Part shown: positions 47,730 to 58,168 of the stretch, piece by piece
Position numbering within the stretch: position 1 is the first letter of the stretch
Layout of the letters: every line of letters starts with the position of its first letter
Assembly (NCBI RefSeq): GCF_000272045.2
Contig: NZ_AJYZ02000041.1
Location: 327,038 to 391,037 of the forward strand
Source: Vibrio crassostreae 9ZC13
Lineage (GTDB): Bacteria > Pseudomonadota > Gammaproteobacteria > Enterobacterales > Vibrionaceae
DNA length: 64,000 nucleotides
Direction: 5' to 3'
The notes under the pieces: generated by a model
What the model was told of the DNA's origin: nothing
Databases searched by the model: none
The model's input: the letters and a program-made list of their open reading frames with translations, nothing else
Translations under genes and position numbers: made by a program

Positions 47730-48572
47730 ATGTTTAAGAAAACCATCATTGTTATCACGTTATTGATAACGCTTGCTGTCGTTAGTTTTCATTTTATCTT
47801 CGTGATCCCGAATAAACCCAACCTGATCATTTCCTCTCAAAGTACCAGTAACGACATCTACAGTTGCTACCAAAACTCTGCACCGAAAGCGATTGATGTG
47901 TCTGATGGCTTAGACATTACGGTGTGGAATATCTACAAGCAAAACCGAAATAATTGGCAGAGTGAGTTAAATAAGCTGTCGGCAGGTAGCGATTTAGTCT
48001 TGCTGCAAGAAGCTAGTATGACAGAAGGACTTCGCCAATGGGTAATGAGCGGACAGTGGGGAAGCACACGTGTTAATGCGTTTGAGGCCTTTGAGCAAAG
48101 TGCTGGGGTACTCAACCTAGCAACCCATTTACCGATTGAAGCGTGTGCTTATACTCATGAAGAACCTTGGCTTCAACTGCCTAAATCGGCGCTTTGGTCG
48201 CGTTACCAACTAAACAATGGCGAAGAGCTGGCTGTGATTAATATCCACGCTGTGAACTTTACCTTTGGTACGGAAGATTACGAGGCTCAGCTCAAGAGCT
48301 TAACTGACAATCTGCAAAAGTATCGTGGGCCGGTTATTTTTGCTGGGGACTTTAATAGCTGGAGTGAAGCTCGCTTTGCTGTATTGAAAGATGCGTTGGA
48401 GAAGGTTGGTTTGACGGAAGTTGCCTTTGAGCCAGATAACAGAACTCAGTTCATTACAGGACTGGTGCTCGACCATGTGTTCTATCGAGGGCTAGAGGTA
48501 GAAAAAGCAAAAGCGCCCATTACGGACGCTTCTGATCATAACCCTATGCGAGTGACCTTTAAGGCTAAATAG
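47730..48572 (+). CDS. Endonuclease/exonuclease/phosphatase (EEP) family protein, YafD-like
   Basis: 280 residues from ATG 47730 (after GTAGGG). One N-terminal membrane helix (TIIVITLLITLAVVSFHFIF), so anchored with the catalytic domain likely periplasmic. EEP core motifs: ITVWNIYKQN, LLQEA (metal Glu), VINIHAVNF, FAGDFNSW and the final SDHNPM. The layout recalls E. coli YafD, whose substrate is not established. Stands alone; the gene's reading frame continues upstream into glnB but that part is not coding in this frame. Confidence 0.88.
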   Translation: MFKKTIIVITLLITLAVVSFHFIFVIPNKPNLIISSQSTSNDIYSCYQNSAPKAIDVSDGLDITVWNIYKQNRNNWQSELNKLSAGSDLVLLQEASMTEGLRQWVMSGQWGSTRVNAFEAFEQSAGVLNLATHLPIEACAYTHEEPWLQLPKSALWSRYQLNNGEELAVINIHAVNFTFGTEDYEAQLKSLTDNLQKYRGPVIFAGDFNSWSEARFAVLKDALEKVGLTEVAFEPDNRTQFITGLVLDHVFYRGLEVEKAKAPITDASDHNPMRVTFKAK

Positions 48573-48678
48573 TGATTAGCTATTAGTCATTGGAACTTAA
48601 CCATTCGCACGGTGGTTACCTTGGGAAATCTAACGGAACAATAGGCTAGAGAGTCTTCGCTAGCCTTATCTCTTCTAC

Positions 48679-49365
48679 TTAAAAGATTAAAATGTAGAGC
48701 GCCCAGATTAGGTAGTAGCCAACCCATGGTAAGCCTGAAATCACAAGCGCTTGCCCGCGTTCAAACTCAGTCCACGTTAATACCGCAGCATAACCTAGCA
48801 CGATGTACCATGGCAGAAGCAGTGGTAATGAGCTAGCAAACTGTGACCAATCATTAGTTAGCGGTAACTTGATCAAGCCATTTAAGCTGTTCAAGTCGGC
48901 AGCGTAGTTCATCACATGTCCATGCTTGAGTATTAGGCTTGCGTAGCTTGCTACATCACCTAAAACAGCTGGGAATATAACAACCGATGCCGCTGCAAAC
49001 CATCGCCAAAAGCTGTGCTGATGTTGGCTTGGCTTGGTTGCTAGGTTAAACCAGAATGCCAATAGAACGATGGTTAATGTTCGGCCAAATACGTCGCTGA
49101 TGATTTCACTTGCGAGTAAGGTATTGCTGTCAAGTAACGCCAATTGGTCAGGGTTCGTTTGAGCCAGTTGCTGCGAGAGCTCTGCACTTAACCATGCAAA
49201 ATCTACATTCGAAAAATAAGCACCCCAAAACAAAAATGGGCTGAGCATTAATACGACGTAGGGTTGCCATCCCCAAGCACTTCGTTGATAAAGCGCTAAG
49301 AAACAAGCTGTTGGCGAACGGAATATATCCAACAGCATGACGAGTGGGTTACTTGACGGGTTCAT
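48679..49365 (-). CDS. YIP1-family-like membrane protein
   Basis: 228-residue integral membrane protein with about five hydrophobic spans. N-terminal LLDIFRSPTACFLAL is the short amphipathic start common to bacterial Yip1-domain proteins; the last segment is QALVISGLPWVGYYLIWALYILIF. Function unknown. Its start overlaps the mltD stop by four bases, so it is co-translated with mltD. Confidence 0.78.
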   Translation of the reverse strand: MNPSSNPLVMLLDIFRSPTACFLALYQRSAWGWQPYVVLMLSPFLFWGAYFSNVDFAWLSAELSQQLAQTNPDQLALLDSNTLLASEIISDVFGRTLTIVLLAFWFNLATKPSQHQHSFWRWFAAASVVIFPAVLGDVASYASLILKHGHVMNYAADLNSLNGLIKLPLTNDWSQFASSLPLLLPWYIVLGYAAVLTWTEFERGQALVISGLPWVGYYLIWALYILIF

Positions 49366-50936
49366 ACACTTACCTTAGTTACATCAACATACAGCTTCAG
49401 TTTTTGTCCTGGCTGTAGGTATTTTTTGTTCTGCAAAGTGTTCCATTTTACAACATCTGTACTTTTTACTTTGAACTTTGATGCAATACCGCTGACTGTG
49501 TCACCTGATCTTACGTTATAAAAGATCGTACGGATGATGGCGCCGTCTGAGCCGTTCTTCCAAATGACCAGTTCTTGACCAACTCTAAGCGTGTCGCGTG
49601 GTCCCATGCCATTCCACTTAGCCAGTGATTGATGAGAGACCTTATTTGCGCGTGCAATCGTCCATAGGCTGTCACCACTTCTTACAGTATGGCTGAGCTT
49701 ATATTGACCACGACTCTTCGACTGTGTGCTTGCTAGGCGGTTTGAGGCGCTTAGGGCGTATGTCTTGTCGTCTTTGGTGGATGTTGGGATAAGTAAGTGC
49801 TGGCCAATACGAATATTGTTGTTGCTCAAACCGTTTGCAGAGCGGATCACTTTGCTGGTGGTGTTATATTTGCTTGCCAGTACGCTAATGCTGTCACCAG
49901 ATTGAACCTTGTAACGCACCAACTTCATGCCTTTGCCTTTATTGGCAGCGACTTCTTTGTTGAATTTCTCAACTGAATCTAAAGGAAGTAATAGTTGTTG
50001 GTGTTTCTCTGGTGCCGTTGCCCATTGGTTGTAAGCCGGGTTGTAACCTTGAAGTTCTTTGACAGGAATGCCTGCGTAGTTCGCAGCAATGGCTAAATCA
50101 AGCTGTTCTTCAGGGTTAACCAGAGTCAGCACTGGCTTATTCGGGATCGCCGGAATATCGATGCCATACTTTTCTTGGTTGGCAATGACATCTGCTAGAG
50201 CAAGCAGTTTAGGTACATAGCTGCTGGTCTCTTTTGGTAAGTCCAAAGAGAAAAAGTCGATTGGCTTGCCAAGCTTCTTGTTCTTGCGGATTGCGCTGTT
50301 TACTCGACCACCACCACTGTTATAGGCAGCAATCGCATGATTCCAGTCGCCATCGAAACGTCGGTTAAGATCTGAGAGGAAGTCCAATGCGGCGTCGGTA
50401 GAGGCGGCAACATCGCGGCGGCCGTCATACCAAAAGTTCTGTTCAAGCCCGTAGTCTTTGCCAGTGCCTGAAATGAATTGCCATAGACCAGCAGCACTGC
50501 CATGAGAGTAGGCAAACGCATCGAAAGAGCTTTCTACAACGGGTAGTAGTGCCAATTCTAGTGGTAAGCCTTTTTCTTCAATCTTAGTCGTGATCAGATA
50601 CAAGAAAGGTTCAGCACGCTTTGATACTGTTTTTAGATGACTCGGGTGCTTGAGATACCAAGTTCGGTAGTAGTCGACCTTCTTTTGGTCTGGCACTTCC
50701 ATTTCAAGTTGCATCGCAATGCGTTTCCAAACATCTTCTTGTGTTTGTGGAGTAACGACAGGTGCTTCAACTTTTTGATCTTCTTTGGCTGTTGCTTCTG
50801 ATGAAACGTTCGCTTGAGAAACTTCTTTAGTAGGAGATGTGTTGGTTTGCTCGGAAGCTTGGTCTGGATTCTCTGACTGAGTTAATTGGCAACCAGAAAG
50901 TAGTAATACCAAAGCCCAGCTGTACTTAACTCGCAT
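49362..50936 (-). CDS. mltD: Membrane-bound lytic murein transglycosylase D MltD
   Basis: 524-residue lipoprotein (lipobox LLSGC, Cys16). A SLT transglycosylase domain with catalytic Glu in VVESSFDAFAYSHGSAAGLWQF (residues around 130-155), then three C-terminal LysM repeats (YKVQSGDSISVLASKY, HTVRSGDSLWTIAR, YNVRSGDTVSGIASK) that bind peptidoglycan. It cleaves glycan strands to 1,6-anhydro ends. Upstream neighbour gloB on the same strand, as in E. coli. Confidence 0.97.
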   Translation of the reverse strand: MRVKYSWALVLLLSGCQLTQSENPDQASEQTNTSPTKEVSQANVSSEATAKEDQKVEAPVVTPQTQEDVWKRIAMQLEMEVPDQKKVDYYRTWYLKHPSHLKTVSKRAEPFLYLITTKIEEKGLPLELALLPVVESSFDAFAYSHGSAAGLWQFISGTGKDYGLEQNFWYDGRRDVAASTDAALDFLSDLNRRFDGDWNHAIAAYNSGGGRVNSAIRKNKKLGKPIDFFSLDLPKETSSYVPKLLALADVIANQEKYGIDIPAIPNKPVLTLVNPEEQLDLAIAANYAGIPVKELQGYNPAYNQWATAPEKHQQLLLPLDSVEKFNKEVAANKGKGMKLVRYKVQSGDSISVLASKYNTTSKVIRSANGLSNNNIRIGQHLLIPTSTKDDKTYALSASNRLASTQSKSRGQYKLSHTVRSGDSLWTIARANKVSHQSLAKWNGMGPRDTLRVGQELVIWKNGSDGAIIRTIFYNVRSGDTVSGIASKFKVKSTDVVKWNTLQNKKYLQPGQKLKLYVDVTKVSV

Positions 50937-51006
50937 GTTACAGCCTTTTTAATTAACGGCCGATGATAATACTTGCCACCCCCTATGAGTGACAAGTCTG
51001 TATTTG

Positions 51007-51765
51007 TTAAAATTCGTTCTTCCACGCACGTAAAGCGGTGAATACCGATAAAGGATCGGTCTGCTCGGTGCGATTAGACACTGATTTCACTACACTTGGC
51101 TCGGTATAGCGCAGGAAGGGGTTCACAAACTTCTCTTGTCTCAAATTTGTGGGGATGGTCGACTTATTTTGAGCGCGAAGTCGGTTCACTTGGTCGCGAT
51201 ATTGCTGCAAATGTTGGTTATCAGGCTCTACGGCTAATGCGAAAGCGATATTGGCTGCAGTGTACTCATGTGCACAATAAACTTCGGTTTCTTGAGGCAG
51301 AGCCGTGATCTTATTCAGTGCATCGAACATCTGTTGTGGTGTGCCTTCCATGATTCGGCCACAGCCCGCAGAGAACAACACATCACCACAAAACAGTTTG
51401 GCATCGCCCACATAACCAATATGACCCGCAGTATGGCCACTGAGCCCTAGGACGAGGAATACTTCGCCAAACAGTTCTAATTGATCACCATCATCGACCG
51501 GATGAGTTAAGGTAGGGATAGGTTCATTCCTTGGACCGACAACATCCACGCCGGGAAATTGTCTAACGAGTTCTGGAACACCACCAATGTGATCGTGGTG
51601 GTGGTGTGTAATCAAGATTGCATCTAAAGTTAGCTCATGGTGTGCCAAGTACTCTAATACTGGAGCCGCATCACCAGGGTCGACGACAGCACAACGGCGA
51701 TCGCTATTTTGAATCAGCCAGATGTAATTGTCGTTAAATGCAGGTATGCTTTTGATATGTAACAT
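51007..51765 (-). CDS. gloB: Hydroxyacylglutathione hydrolase GloB (glyoxalase II)
   Basis: 252-residue metallo-beta-lactamase-fold enzyme that hydrolyses S-lactoylglutathione to lactate in methylglyoxal detoxification. Metal motif [11 protein letters not shown], further ligands in [10 protein letters not shown] and [13 protein letters not shown], and the family VYCAHEYT. Start at 51765 ([16 protein letters not shown]) follows GGAG; the longer frame to 51831 has no support. Divergent from yafS. Confidence 0.97.
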   Translation of the reverse strand: MLHIKSIPAFNDNYIWLIQNSDRRCAVVDPGDAAPVLEYLAHHELTLDAILITHHHHDHIGGVPELVRQFPGVDVVGPRNEPIPTLTHPVDDGDQLELFGEVFLVLGLSGHTAGHIGYVGDAKLFCGDVLFSAGCGRIMEGTPQQMFDALNKITALPQETEVYCAHEYTAANIAFALAVEPDNQHLQQYRDQVNRLRAQNKSTIPTNLRQEKFVNPFLRYTEPSVVKSVSNRTEQTDPLSVFTALRAWKNEF

Positions 51766-51818
51766 TATTGGTTCTCCAGTCACTATTAGTGCGACAGAAT
51801 AAGTGAGACAGATTATTG

Positions 51819-52601
51819 ATGAAGCCAGCACGTAGCAGAAAGAAGTTTGAACGTCCTTACACTTGGGCGCAATTGCACAATGGGGACTGGTTGAGAGAAT
51901 CTATTCAAACTCGACTCGATGAGTGGTGCCCAAAGCTATTTGGTTACCATATGCTCAAGCTCGGTGGCCTCAGTAGTGAGATTTCTAGCTGCACATGCAA
52001 CATTCAACATCAAGTAAACCTAGATATCCAGAACCCATTACATAATGTGATAGCGGATGGCTATAATTTACCCTTTTTGGAGAAAAGCTTTGATGTTGTA
52101 GTACTGAGTCATCACCTAGATTATAGCAATGACCCGCATCGCTTATTGAGAGAAGTCGACCGAGTGATGATGGACGATGGCTATATCATTATCACGGGCT
52201 TCAACCCAATCAGTGTCACTGGGCTTGCCAGTTTGATGCCTTGGCGAAAGAACAGCTTGCCTTGGAGTGGGCGTATGTACACGCCAAGTCGAATTAAAGA
52301 CTGGTTAGGTGTACTTAACTATGAAGTAATTCATTGTGACACCTACGCGCTGTTTCCGATGAGTAAGTATCAAGCGATGTGGACGTGGTTGGAGAACAGC
52401 TTAGGTGGTTGTGCATCCTTCGCCGGAAGCCAATACTTTATTGTTGCTCGCAAGCGTACTTACCCGCTAAAACCCATCAAACCACATTGGCACCTTAAGC
52501 GACGTTTCTCGCCTGTTGGGGCAAGTTTTAGAACCAATACGCGCCGTACAATGGATTCAGCCAAAGCGTCATATCCGCTAAAAACAGAAAAAGCCGATTA
52601 G
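51819..52601 (+). CDS. yafS: SAM-dependent methyltransferase, YafS family
   Basis: 260-residue class I methyltransferase-like protein. The usual motif I is poorly conserved, but [41 protein letters not shown] gives motifs II-III of the Rossmann fold. Position between gloB and rnhA is the same as E. coli yafS. The substrate is unknown. The last 40 residues are basic ([18 protein letters not shown]). Starts at ATG 51819. Confidence 0.88.
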   Translation: MKPARSRKKFERPYTWAQLHNGDWLRESIQTRLDEWCPKLFGYHMLKLGGLSSEISSCTCNIQHQVNLDIQNPLHNVIADGYNLPFLEKSFDVVVLSHHLDYSNDPHRLLREVDRVMMDDGYIIITGFNPISVTGLASLMPWRKNSLPWSGRMYTPSRIKDWLGVLNYEVIHCDTYALFPMSKYQAMWTWLENSLGGCASFAGSQYFIVARKRTYPLKPIKPHWHLKRRFSPVGASFRTNTRRTMDSAKASYPLKTEKAD

Positions 52602-52613
52602 TTGTCGGCTTTT
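52589..52613. terminator. Terminator overlapping the yafS stop, convergent with rnhA
   Basis: Stem AAAAGCCGA/TCGGCTTTT with a 7-base loop. It includes the yafS stop codon and has T-runs on both sides. Confidence 0.75.
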
Positions 52614-52699
52614 CATCTATCAATTCGATTGAGAAATTGTCAATTAGTTTAAGAAATTATAAATCGCTTTCTGAAATGTGCGTCTAATTAAAAAGACGA

Positions 52700-53164
52700 T
52701 TAGCTTGGTTGATAGCCCGTATCTTCTAGAGTCGGATTCTCCGCTGCATTTCGCGCTAAATCATCACACATTTCGTTTTCTCTGTGTCCGGCGTGTCCTT
52801 TTACCCAGCGCCAATCAACGTTATGGCGAGCGGTTTCTTTATCGAGCCTTTGCCACAGATCGGCATTTTTAACCGGTTTCTTGTCGGCTGTTTTCCAGTC
52901 ACGCTTTTTCCAGTTATGAATCCACTGTGTGATGCCTTGACGCACGTATTGGCTATCTGTGGTCAGAATCACAGAGCAAGGTTCTTTGAGGGTTTGCAGA
53001 GCCACGACAGCGGCGAGCATTTCCATACGGTTATTGGTTGTTAGCGTGAAACCTTCTGCTAGCGTCTTCTCGACTTTTTTGTAGCGAAGTACGATGCCAT
53101 AGCCGCCGGGACCAGGGTTGCCTAAACAAGAACCATCAGTGAAAATTTCAACTTGTTTCGTCAT
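52700..53164 (-). CDS. rnhA: Ribonuclease HI
   Basis: 154-residue RNase H1 that degrades RNA in RNA-DNA hybrids. Catalytic Asp10 in [12 protein letters not shown], Glu in [10 protein letters not shown], Asp in LTTDSQYV, and the closing metal Asp in [13 protein letters not shown]. Divergent from dnaQ across only 56 bases, the conserved enterobacterial rnhA/dnaQ arrangement with overlapping promoters. Confidence 0.98.
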   Translation of the reverse strand: MTKQVEIFTDGSCLGNPGPGGYGIVLRYKKVEKTLAEGFTLTTNNRMEMLAAVVALQTLKEPCSVILTTDSQYVRQGITQWIHNWKKRDWKTADKKPVKNADLWQRLDKETARHNVDWRWVKGHAGHRENEMCDDLARNAAENPTLEDTGYQPS

Positions 53165-53220
53165 GATTTGATACTATTACCTCAAGCACATTATCGGCAT
53201 AGTCTGACACAGTTATCCTT

Positions 53221-53988
53221 ATGAATACCAGTAGCACTCCAGAACAAAGCACGAACGAAAAAAACAGTTCGAACGAAAATAAGCGCATTGTTGTACTCGA
53301 TACCGAAACCACCGGTATGAATACAGAAGGTGGCCCTCACTATATGGGTCACCGCATCGTTGAAATTGGTGCAGTAGAGATCATCAACCGTAGGTTGACC
53401 GGGCGTCATTTTCACGTCTACATAAAACCTGATCGTGCGATTCAAGAAGAGGCGATTGGCGTTCACGGTATTACCGATGAGTTCTTGATTGATAAGCCTG
53501 AATATCAAGACATACATAAAGAGTTTCTCGACTTTATAAAAGGTGCAGAGCTGGTGGCTCATAACGCGCCCTTCGATACCGGCTTTATGGACTATGAGTT
53601 TGAGAAGCTTAATCCAGCGATAGGTAAAACGGATGACTACTGTAAAGTTACCGATACCTTGGCGATGGCGAAGAAGATATTCCCAGGTAAAAGAAACAAC
53701 CTAGATATCTTATGTGACCGTTACGGTATTGATAACTCGCACCGTACTCTCCACGGCGCATTACTCGATGCGGAGATCCTAGCCGACGTCTACTTATTGA
53801 TGACGGGTGGCCAAACTTCGCTGCAATTTAACGCTGGTCAACAGGAAGGCGAAGCCGAAAGCATACGAAGAGTAGAAAGTGGTCGAAAATCCCTAAAGGT
53901 TTTACGAGCTACGGCCGATGAAGTAGAAGCGCATCAAAGTCGTTTAGATCTCGTCGAGAAAAGCGGAAGCTGCCTCTGGCGTCAGTAG
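53221..53988 (+). CDS. dnaQ: DNA polymerase III epsilon subunit DnaQ (3'-5' proofreading exonuclease)
   Basis: 255 residues. DEDDh exonuclease: Asp27 and Glu29 in VVLDTETTG, HNAPFDTGFMDYEF, and the final His and Asp in HRTLHGALLDAEILADVY. The C-terminal tail that binds DnaE begins after the SLQFNAGQQ clamp-binding stretch. The first 21 residues (Asn/Ser/Glu-rich) are an unconserved extension before KRIVVLDTE. Divergent from rnhA; the polymerase alpha gene is at 40886. Confidence 0.97.
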   Translation: MNTSSTPEQSTNEKNSSNENKRIVVLDTETTGMNTEGGPHYMGHRIVEIGAVEIINRRLTGRHFHVYIKPDRAIQEEAIGVHGITDEFLIDKPEYQDIHKEFLDFIKGAELVAHNAPFDTGFMDYEFEKLNPAIGKTDDYCKVTDTLAMAKKIFPGKRNNLDILCDRYGIDNSHRTLHGALLDAEILADVYLLMTGGQTSLQFNAGQQEGEAESIRRVESGRKSLKVLRATADEVEAHQSRLDLVEKSGSCLWRQ

Positions 53989-53997
53989 GGAGAGAGT

Positions 53998-55245
53998 ATG
54001 TTAAGGGTATTGGCTACCGGTTGTTTATTGCTGTTAAGCTTTAGCTTGCATGCGGCAACAGAATCCGTAATGAGTTTATTGGACAACCGTTTTCGAGTTG
54101 ATTCCAGTATTGAACAAGTCACCTTTGTGATTTATCGAGCCGATAACTCTAAACCTGTCGTTTTGGTTCGTCCTGATGGCAAGAAATACTACTCTTGGCG
54201 CAATGCTGATAATGTCCGTTGGTACGAAGAGTCGTCCATGGACATTATATCTATCGACAATCCGATGCCCGGCCCTTGGCAAGCGATAGGTAAAGTTTCC
54301 CCTAAGAACAATATCAAGCTGCTGTCTCATCTTGTTTTGGATGCTAATGAGTTCCCAGATAAGTTGTATCAAACAGAGCGCATCAAATTTACCGCTCGAC
54401 TGACTTCTGATGGCAAGCCACTGGTGCTGCGCGATTTTCTCGATCGCGTGAAGCTTAAGGTTACCTTTACTAAGTTTGTTGAAAACGAAGAGTCTTTGGT
54501 GAGAGAAGCGCGCCCGGTGCCGGTTGTGATGGGCGAGTTTGCCGATGATGGCGCTGATCTTGATGAAAAGGCCGGAGATGGTGTGTTCACTGTCTCTTTG
54601 CCAATTGATATCGAGCCCGGTAAATACCGAGCGCGTATTACCTCTGGTAATGGCGTGTTCCTGCGAGCGCAAGAGCAAGAAGTCTTGGTTTACCCAACAC
54701 CGATCACTAGCACCTTCATTCAATCACGAAAAGAGGGTTTACCTCATACTATTGTGGTGTCTGGTGAACAGGGGATGATCGCACCGAGCTCGTTAGCGGT
54801 TCATGTTGAGCACAAGGCTCCTGATGAATATGTGATGTACAAGCAGGGGCAAGCTGAAGTCGACGCAATGAAAGTCGCTTTAGAGGTGCCTTATAATGGC
54901 GATTTAGGAATTTATAATTGGTCAGGGATGGTTTATGCCACTGATGCTTCAAGTCAGCGCCCGCTGATTTTTCCAATTACCGAGCAGTCGTACAGCGTTG
55001 TTGAAGATATCGACTTAGCAGAGTCACGACGTCTTCAAGAAGAAGCTCTTGCTGAACAGAAGCGTATCGCAACAGAGTTTATGATCCTTCAAAAACGTGA
55101 AGATGACAGACAGCGCAGTATGATCATTATTGCGGTGGGTAATGTGGTCGCTATTCTATTGGGCTTATTGATTTGGTTTGTGGTTCGTAAGGTCAAGGCG
55201 AAGAAAAAAGCGTTACCTGAGATGCAGCTCAAGGCGCCCAAGTAA
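53998..55245 (+). CDS. TIGR03503 family exported protein
   Basis: 415 residues: N-terminal signal peptide (cleavage near LHA-ATES), two beta-sandwich-like segments typical of the family (RPDGKKYYSWRNADNVRWYEES; AGDGVFTVSLPIDIEPGKYRARI) and one C-terminal membrane helix (SMIIIAVGNVVAILLGLLIWF) with a basic cytoplasmic tail. So a type I membrane protein with a large periplasmic part. Function unknown. Nine bases after dnaQ with GGGAGAG as ribosome-binding site, so probably in one transcript. Confidence 0.87.
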   Translation: MLRVLATGCLLLLSFSLHAATESVMSLLDNRFRVDSSIEQVTFVIYRADNSKPVVLVRPDGKKYYSWRNADNVRWYEESSMDIISIDNPMPGPWQAIGKVSPKNNIKLLSHLVLDANEFPDKLYQTERIKFTARLTSDGKPLVLRDFLDRVKLKVTFTKFVENEESLVREARPVPVVMGEFADDGADLDEKAGDGVFTVSLPIDIEPGKYRARITSGNGVFLRAQEQEVLVYPTPITSTFIQSRKEGLPHTIVVSGEQGMIAPSSLAVHVEHKAPDEYVMYKQGQAEVDAMKVALEVPYNGDLGIYNWSGMVYATDASSQRPLIFPITEQSYSVVEDIDLAESRRLQEEALAEQKRIATEFMILQKREDDRQRSMIIIAVGNVVAILLGLLIWFVVRKVKAKKKALPEMQLKAPK

Positions 55246-55328
55246 CTCGCTTAGATGATTAGATTGTCTAGAGAGAATAAGCTGCTAGATAAAGCATTGG
55301 AATTTGTGGCAACGAAATCATGAACAAA

Positions 55329-55357
55329 AAAACGGGACTCATAGTAGTCCCGTTTTT
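55329..55357. terminator. Bidirectional terminator between the TIGR03503 gene and fadE
   Basis: Perfect 11-bp stem AAAACGGGACT/AGTCCCGTTTT with a 6-base loop and T-runs on both strands. Confidence 0.92.
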
Positions 55358-55373
55358 GTTTCTTTTTCTGGCC

Positions 55374-57839
55374 TTAAGCGACGTTATCAATCGATTGGTC
55401 TGGGTACTGAGATTTTGCTGCAAGCTCCTCTGGTGAGAAGTCATCCACGTTAATCGTGTACAGTCTATGTTCCTCAGCGCTAATCAGAAGATTTGCTTCG
55501 TCTTGCGTTAAGATACCTTTCTCAAGTCCCAACTGAGCAACAAGATCAAGTCGTAAGAAGGCACGTTTTTGATGTGTCTCTTTGCAGACTTTGTCGAACA
55601 GAGGTTCAGCTTGAAGAATCACTTCTAGCGCTTTTTCAATCTTACCTACTGGGTTGTATTCCGTCGCTTCTAGGTATTGGCCGCGACCTATACGAGAGCG
55701 TGTTTCGCTTGGTGTTTGTAGAATGTGCGCAACTTTGCTATCGAGCTTGTCGTTTGGAGCACGACGGATACGACCAAATGGCATTAGCACAACACGAAGC
55801 AGACGACCAATCACAGGGTTAGGGAAGTTCGCTAAGAATTCATCAATCGCCACTTCAGTCTGACGTAAGCTATCTTGCATCCCCCAATGTACTAACGGTA
55901 GATCTTCAGCGTGGCTGCCTTCACTTTCAAAGCGCTTCAACGTTGCTGAACCGAGGTAAAGTTGACTTAAGATATCACCCAGTCTTGCTGATAAACGTTC
56001 TCTACGCTTCAGTGATCCGCCTAGAACTGCCATTGAAATATCAGACAGTAGCGCTAGGTTTGCACTGTAGCGGTTTAGCTGTTGGTAGTAACGCTGTGTC
56101 TGTTTATCTGTTTTATTTGAAGGTGTTGGCGCATCAGAACCACGACCATCGGTTAAACCAAACCACAAGCTGCGGACTAGGTTGCTCATCGTAAAGCTAA
56201 CGTGCCCTGCTAACGCTGAATCAAACTTATCAAGCGCATCGCTGCTTTCAGAATAAGCCGCTTCCATTTCGTTCAGTACGTAAGGGTGACAGCGAATCGC
56301 ACCTTGACCATAGATGATCATTGAACGAGTCAGGATGTTTGCGCCTTCAACCGTAATCGCGATAGGCGAACCTTGGTAGCCACGAGCTAGGAAGTTCGAT
56401 GGGCCTAAACAAATGCCTTTACCACCGACGATATCCATCGCATCAATGATGCTGCGTTGGCCACGGTGAGTACAGTGGTACTTAACGATTGCAGAGATAA
56501 CCGAAGGCTTTTCGCCTAGGTCGATACCTGCGACGGTTAGGTTACTTGCAGCGTCCATTACATAAGCGTTACCCGCTAGGCGTGCAAGTGGCTCTTCAAC
56601 CCCTTCCATGCGGCCAATAGGCTGTTTGAACTGACGGCGGATACGAGCGTAAGCGCCTGTTGCGAGCGCAGCAGACTTGATGCCACCAGTTGAATTTGAA
56701 GGCAGTGTGATACCACGACCAACCGACAGGCACTCAACCAGCATACGCCAGCCTTGACCGGCCATTTTCTGACCGCCAATGATGAAATCGATAGGCACGA
56801 AGATATCGTCGCCTTGCGTCGGGCCATTTTGGAAAGGTACGTTTAGTGGGAAGTGGCGGTTGCCAATCTCTACGCCTTTTAAATCCGTTGGGATAAGCGC
56901 ACAAGTGATACCAAGATCTTTTTGATCACCAAGCAGGCCATCCGGGTCACGAAGTTTAAAAGCTAAGCCTAATACCGTCGCGACAGGCGCGAGAGTGATG
57001 TAACGCTTGTTCCAAGTTAGGCGCATGCCGAGTACTTCTTCGCCTTGCCAGTCGCCTTTACAAACCACACCGTAATCTGGAATAGAGCCAGCGTCTGAGC
57101 CAGCTTCTGGGCTAGTTAGTGCGAAACAAGGGATCTCTTTACCTTCCGCTAGGCGAGGCAGGTAGTGGTTTCTTTGTTCTTCTGTACCGTAGTGTTGTAA
57201 AAGCTCACCAGGGCCTAATGAGTTAGGTACGCCAACCGTCGATGACAATACACTAGAAACGCCTGTTAGCTTCTGTAGAACCAAAGATTGAGCGTAAGCT
57301 GAGAACTCTAAGCCGCCGTATTTTTTCTTGATGATCATGGCGAAGAATTTATGGTCTTTCAGGTATTGCCATACTTCTGGTGGCAAATCAGCAAGCTCAT
57401 GAGTGACTTGGTAATCATTGACCATTTCACACACGATATTTACTGGACCATCTAAAAACGCTTGCTCAGCTTCAGAGAGTTTCGGGTCAGCAATGTTCTG
57501 AAGTTTCTTCCATTCAGGTTTGCCTTTGAACAGCTCTGCTTCCCACCATACTGTGCCGGCTTCTAGTGCTTCTTTTTCTGTCTGAGACATCGCCGGTAGA
57601 ACTTTCTTAAATAAAGAGAGTGCTTTTTGGCTGATCAGTGTCTGACGAATGGTCGGTACAGCAAAGATCGCAACGGCTAATAGATAGCAAAGCCAGCCGG
57701 TAACAGCCACGCCGCCAAGCAGTGTTAATGCTACCATTGCGCCGGTTAATACAACTAATGCACGTACCAGACTAACTCTATGGTAAAGACAGACGCCTAA
57801 GATGGCGGTCATGCCGAGTAGGGAGAGCAATATGTTCAT
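55374..57839 (-). CDS. fadE: Acyl-CoA dehydrogenase FadE
   Basis: 821-residue FAD enzyme opening each beta-oxidation cycle. Two or three N-terminal hydrophobic segments (residues 1 to about 65) anchor it to the inner membrane, unlike short soluble dehydrogenases; the core holds [16 protein letters not shown] and the C-terminal DUF1974 extension is typical of the FadE type. ATG at 57839 follows AAAAGGA. A FadR-like operator lies 49-64 bases upstream. The fadE-gmhA-yafJ order equals that of E. coli. Confidence 0.97.
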   Translation of the reverse strand: MNILLSLLGMTAILGVCLYHRVSLVRALVVLTGAMVALTLLGGVAVTGWLCYLLAVAIFAVPTIRQTLISQKALSLFKKVLPAMSQTEKEALEAGTVWWEAELFKGKPEWKKLQNIADPKLSEAEQAFLDGPVNIVCEMVNDYQVTHELADLPPEVWQYLKDHKFFAMIIKKKYGGLEFSAYAQSLVLQKLTGVSSVLSSTVGVPNSLGPGELLQHYGTEEQRNHYLPRLAEGKEIPCFALTSPEAGSDAGSIPDYGVVCKGDWQGEEVLGMRLTWNKRYITLAPVATVLGLAFKLRDPDGLLGDQKDLGITCALIPTDLKGVEIGNRHFPLNVPFQNGPTQGDDIFVPIDFIIGGQKMAGQGWRMLVECLSVGRGITLPSNSTGGIKSAALATGAYARIRRQFKQPIGRMEGVEEPLARLAGNAYVMDAASNLTVAGIDLGEKPSVISAIVKYHCTHRGQRSIIDAMDIVGGKGICLGPSNFLARGYQGSPIAITVEGANILTRSMIIYGQGAIRCHPYVLNEMEAAYSESSDALDKFDSALAGHVSFTMSNLVRSLWFGLTDGRGSDAPTPSNKTDKQTQRYYQQLNRYSANLALLSDISMAVLGGSLKRRERLSARLGDILSQLYLGSATLKRFESEGSHAEDLPLVHWGMQDSLRQTEVAIDEFLANFPNPVIGRLLRVVLMPFGRIRRAPNDKLDSKVAHILQTPSETRSRIGRGQYLEATEYNPVGKIEKALEVILQAEPLFDKVCKETHQKRAFLRLDLVAQLGLEKGILTQDEANLLISAEEHRLYTINVDDFSPEELAAKSQYPDQSIDNVA

Positions 57840-58168
57840 GATCGATTTCCTTTTCAGAGATCACTTATTGTTATTAAGTTTTAGGTAAGAGGTCTAACCA
57901 GTCAAGTGTAAACGAAATATTAAATATTTGTAAAACTCCAAGGTGAGTAAAAAGTGATCTCAATAGAGTTAAAGTTCTAATTGTGAGAGGTTGGTGGCGA
58001 ATATTTGGACGGATTTACAACGACAAGTTAATTAAGGTGGCAATCTTTGGGCTTAAGTGTCGACACTATTTCATGTTTGTGGGTAAACTCAGCTATAAAG
58101 AGGGGAAAACCCTCAGTTCTCATTTCACGCACTTTAAGCTGCGTCAAAAAAAATAAGAGATAAGTCTT
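57840..58168. promoter_or_regulatory. Divergent control region of fadE and gmhA
   Basis: 329 bases without a gene. The fadE side has a FadR-like operator (57888-57903) and promoter-like TTTACA/TTGACT hexamers on the reverse strand. The gmhA side has AAGAGATAAG ahead of its ATG; no clear hexamer pair was identified. Confidence 0.5.
57888..57903. promoter_or_regulatory. FadR operator upstream of fadE
   Basis: On the reverse strand GACTGGTTAGACCTCT matches the FadR pattern CTGGTNNGACC, with an imperfect second half. fadE is a known FadR-repressed gene, so this is most likely the operator relieved by long-chain acyl-CoA. Confidence 0.75.

Noticed and set aside
54076..54723. 215-codon reverse ORF inside the TIGR03503 gene
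   Set aside because: Long but antisense to a gene with a signal peptide, membrane helix and family motifs; its translation has no recognisable features.
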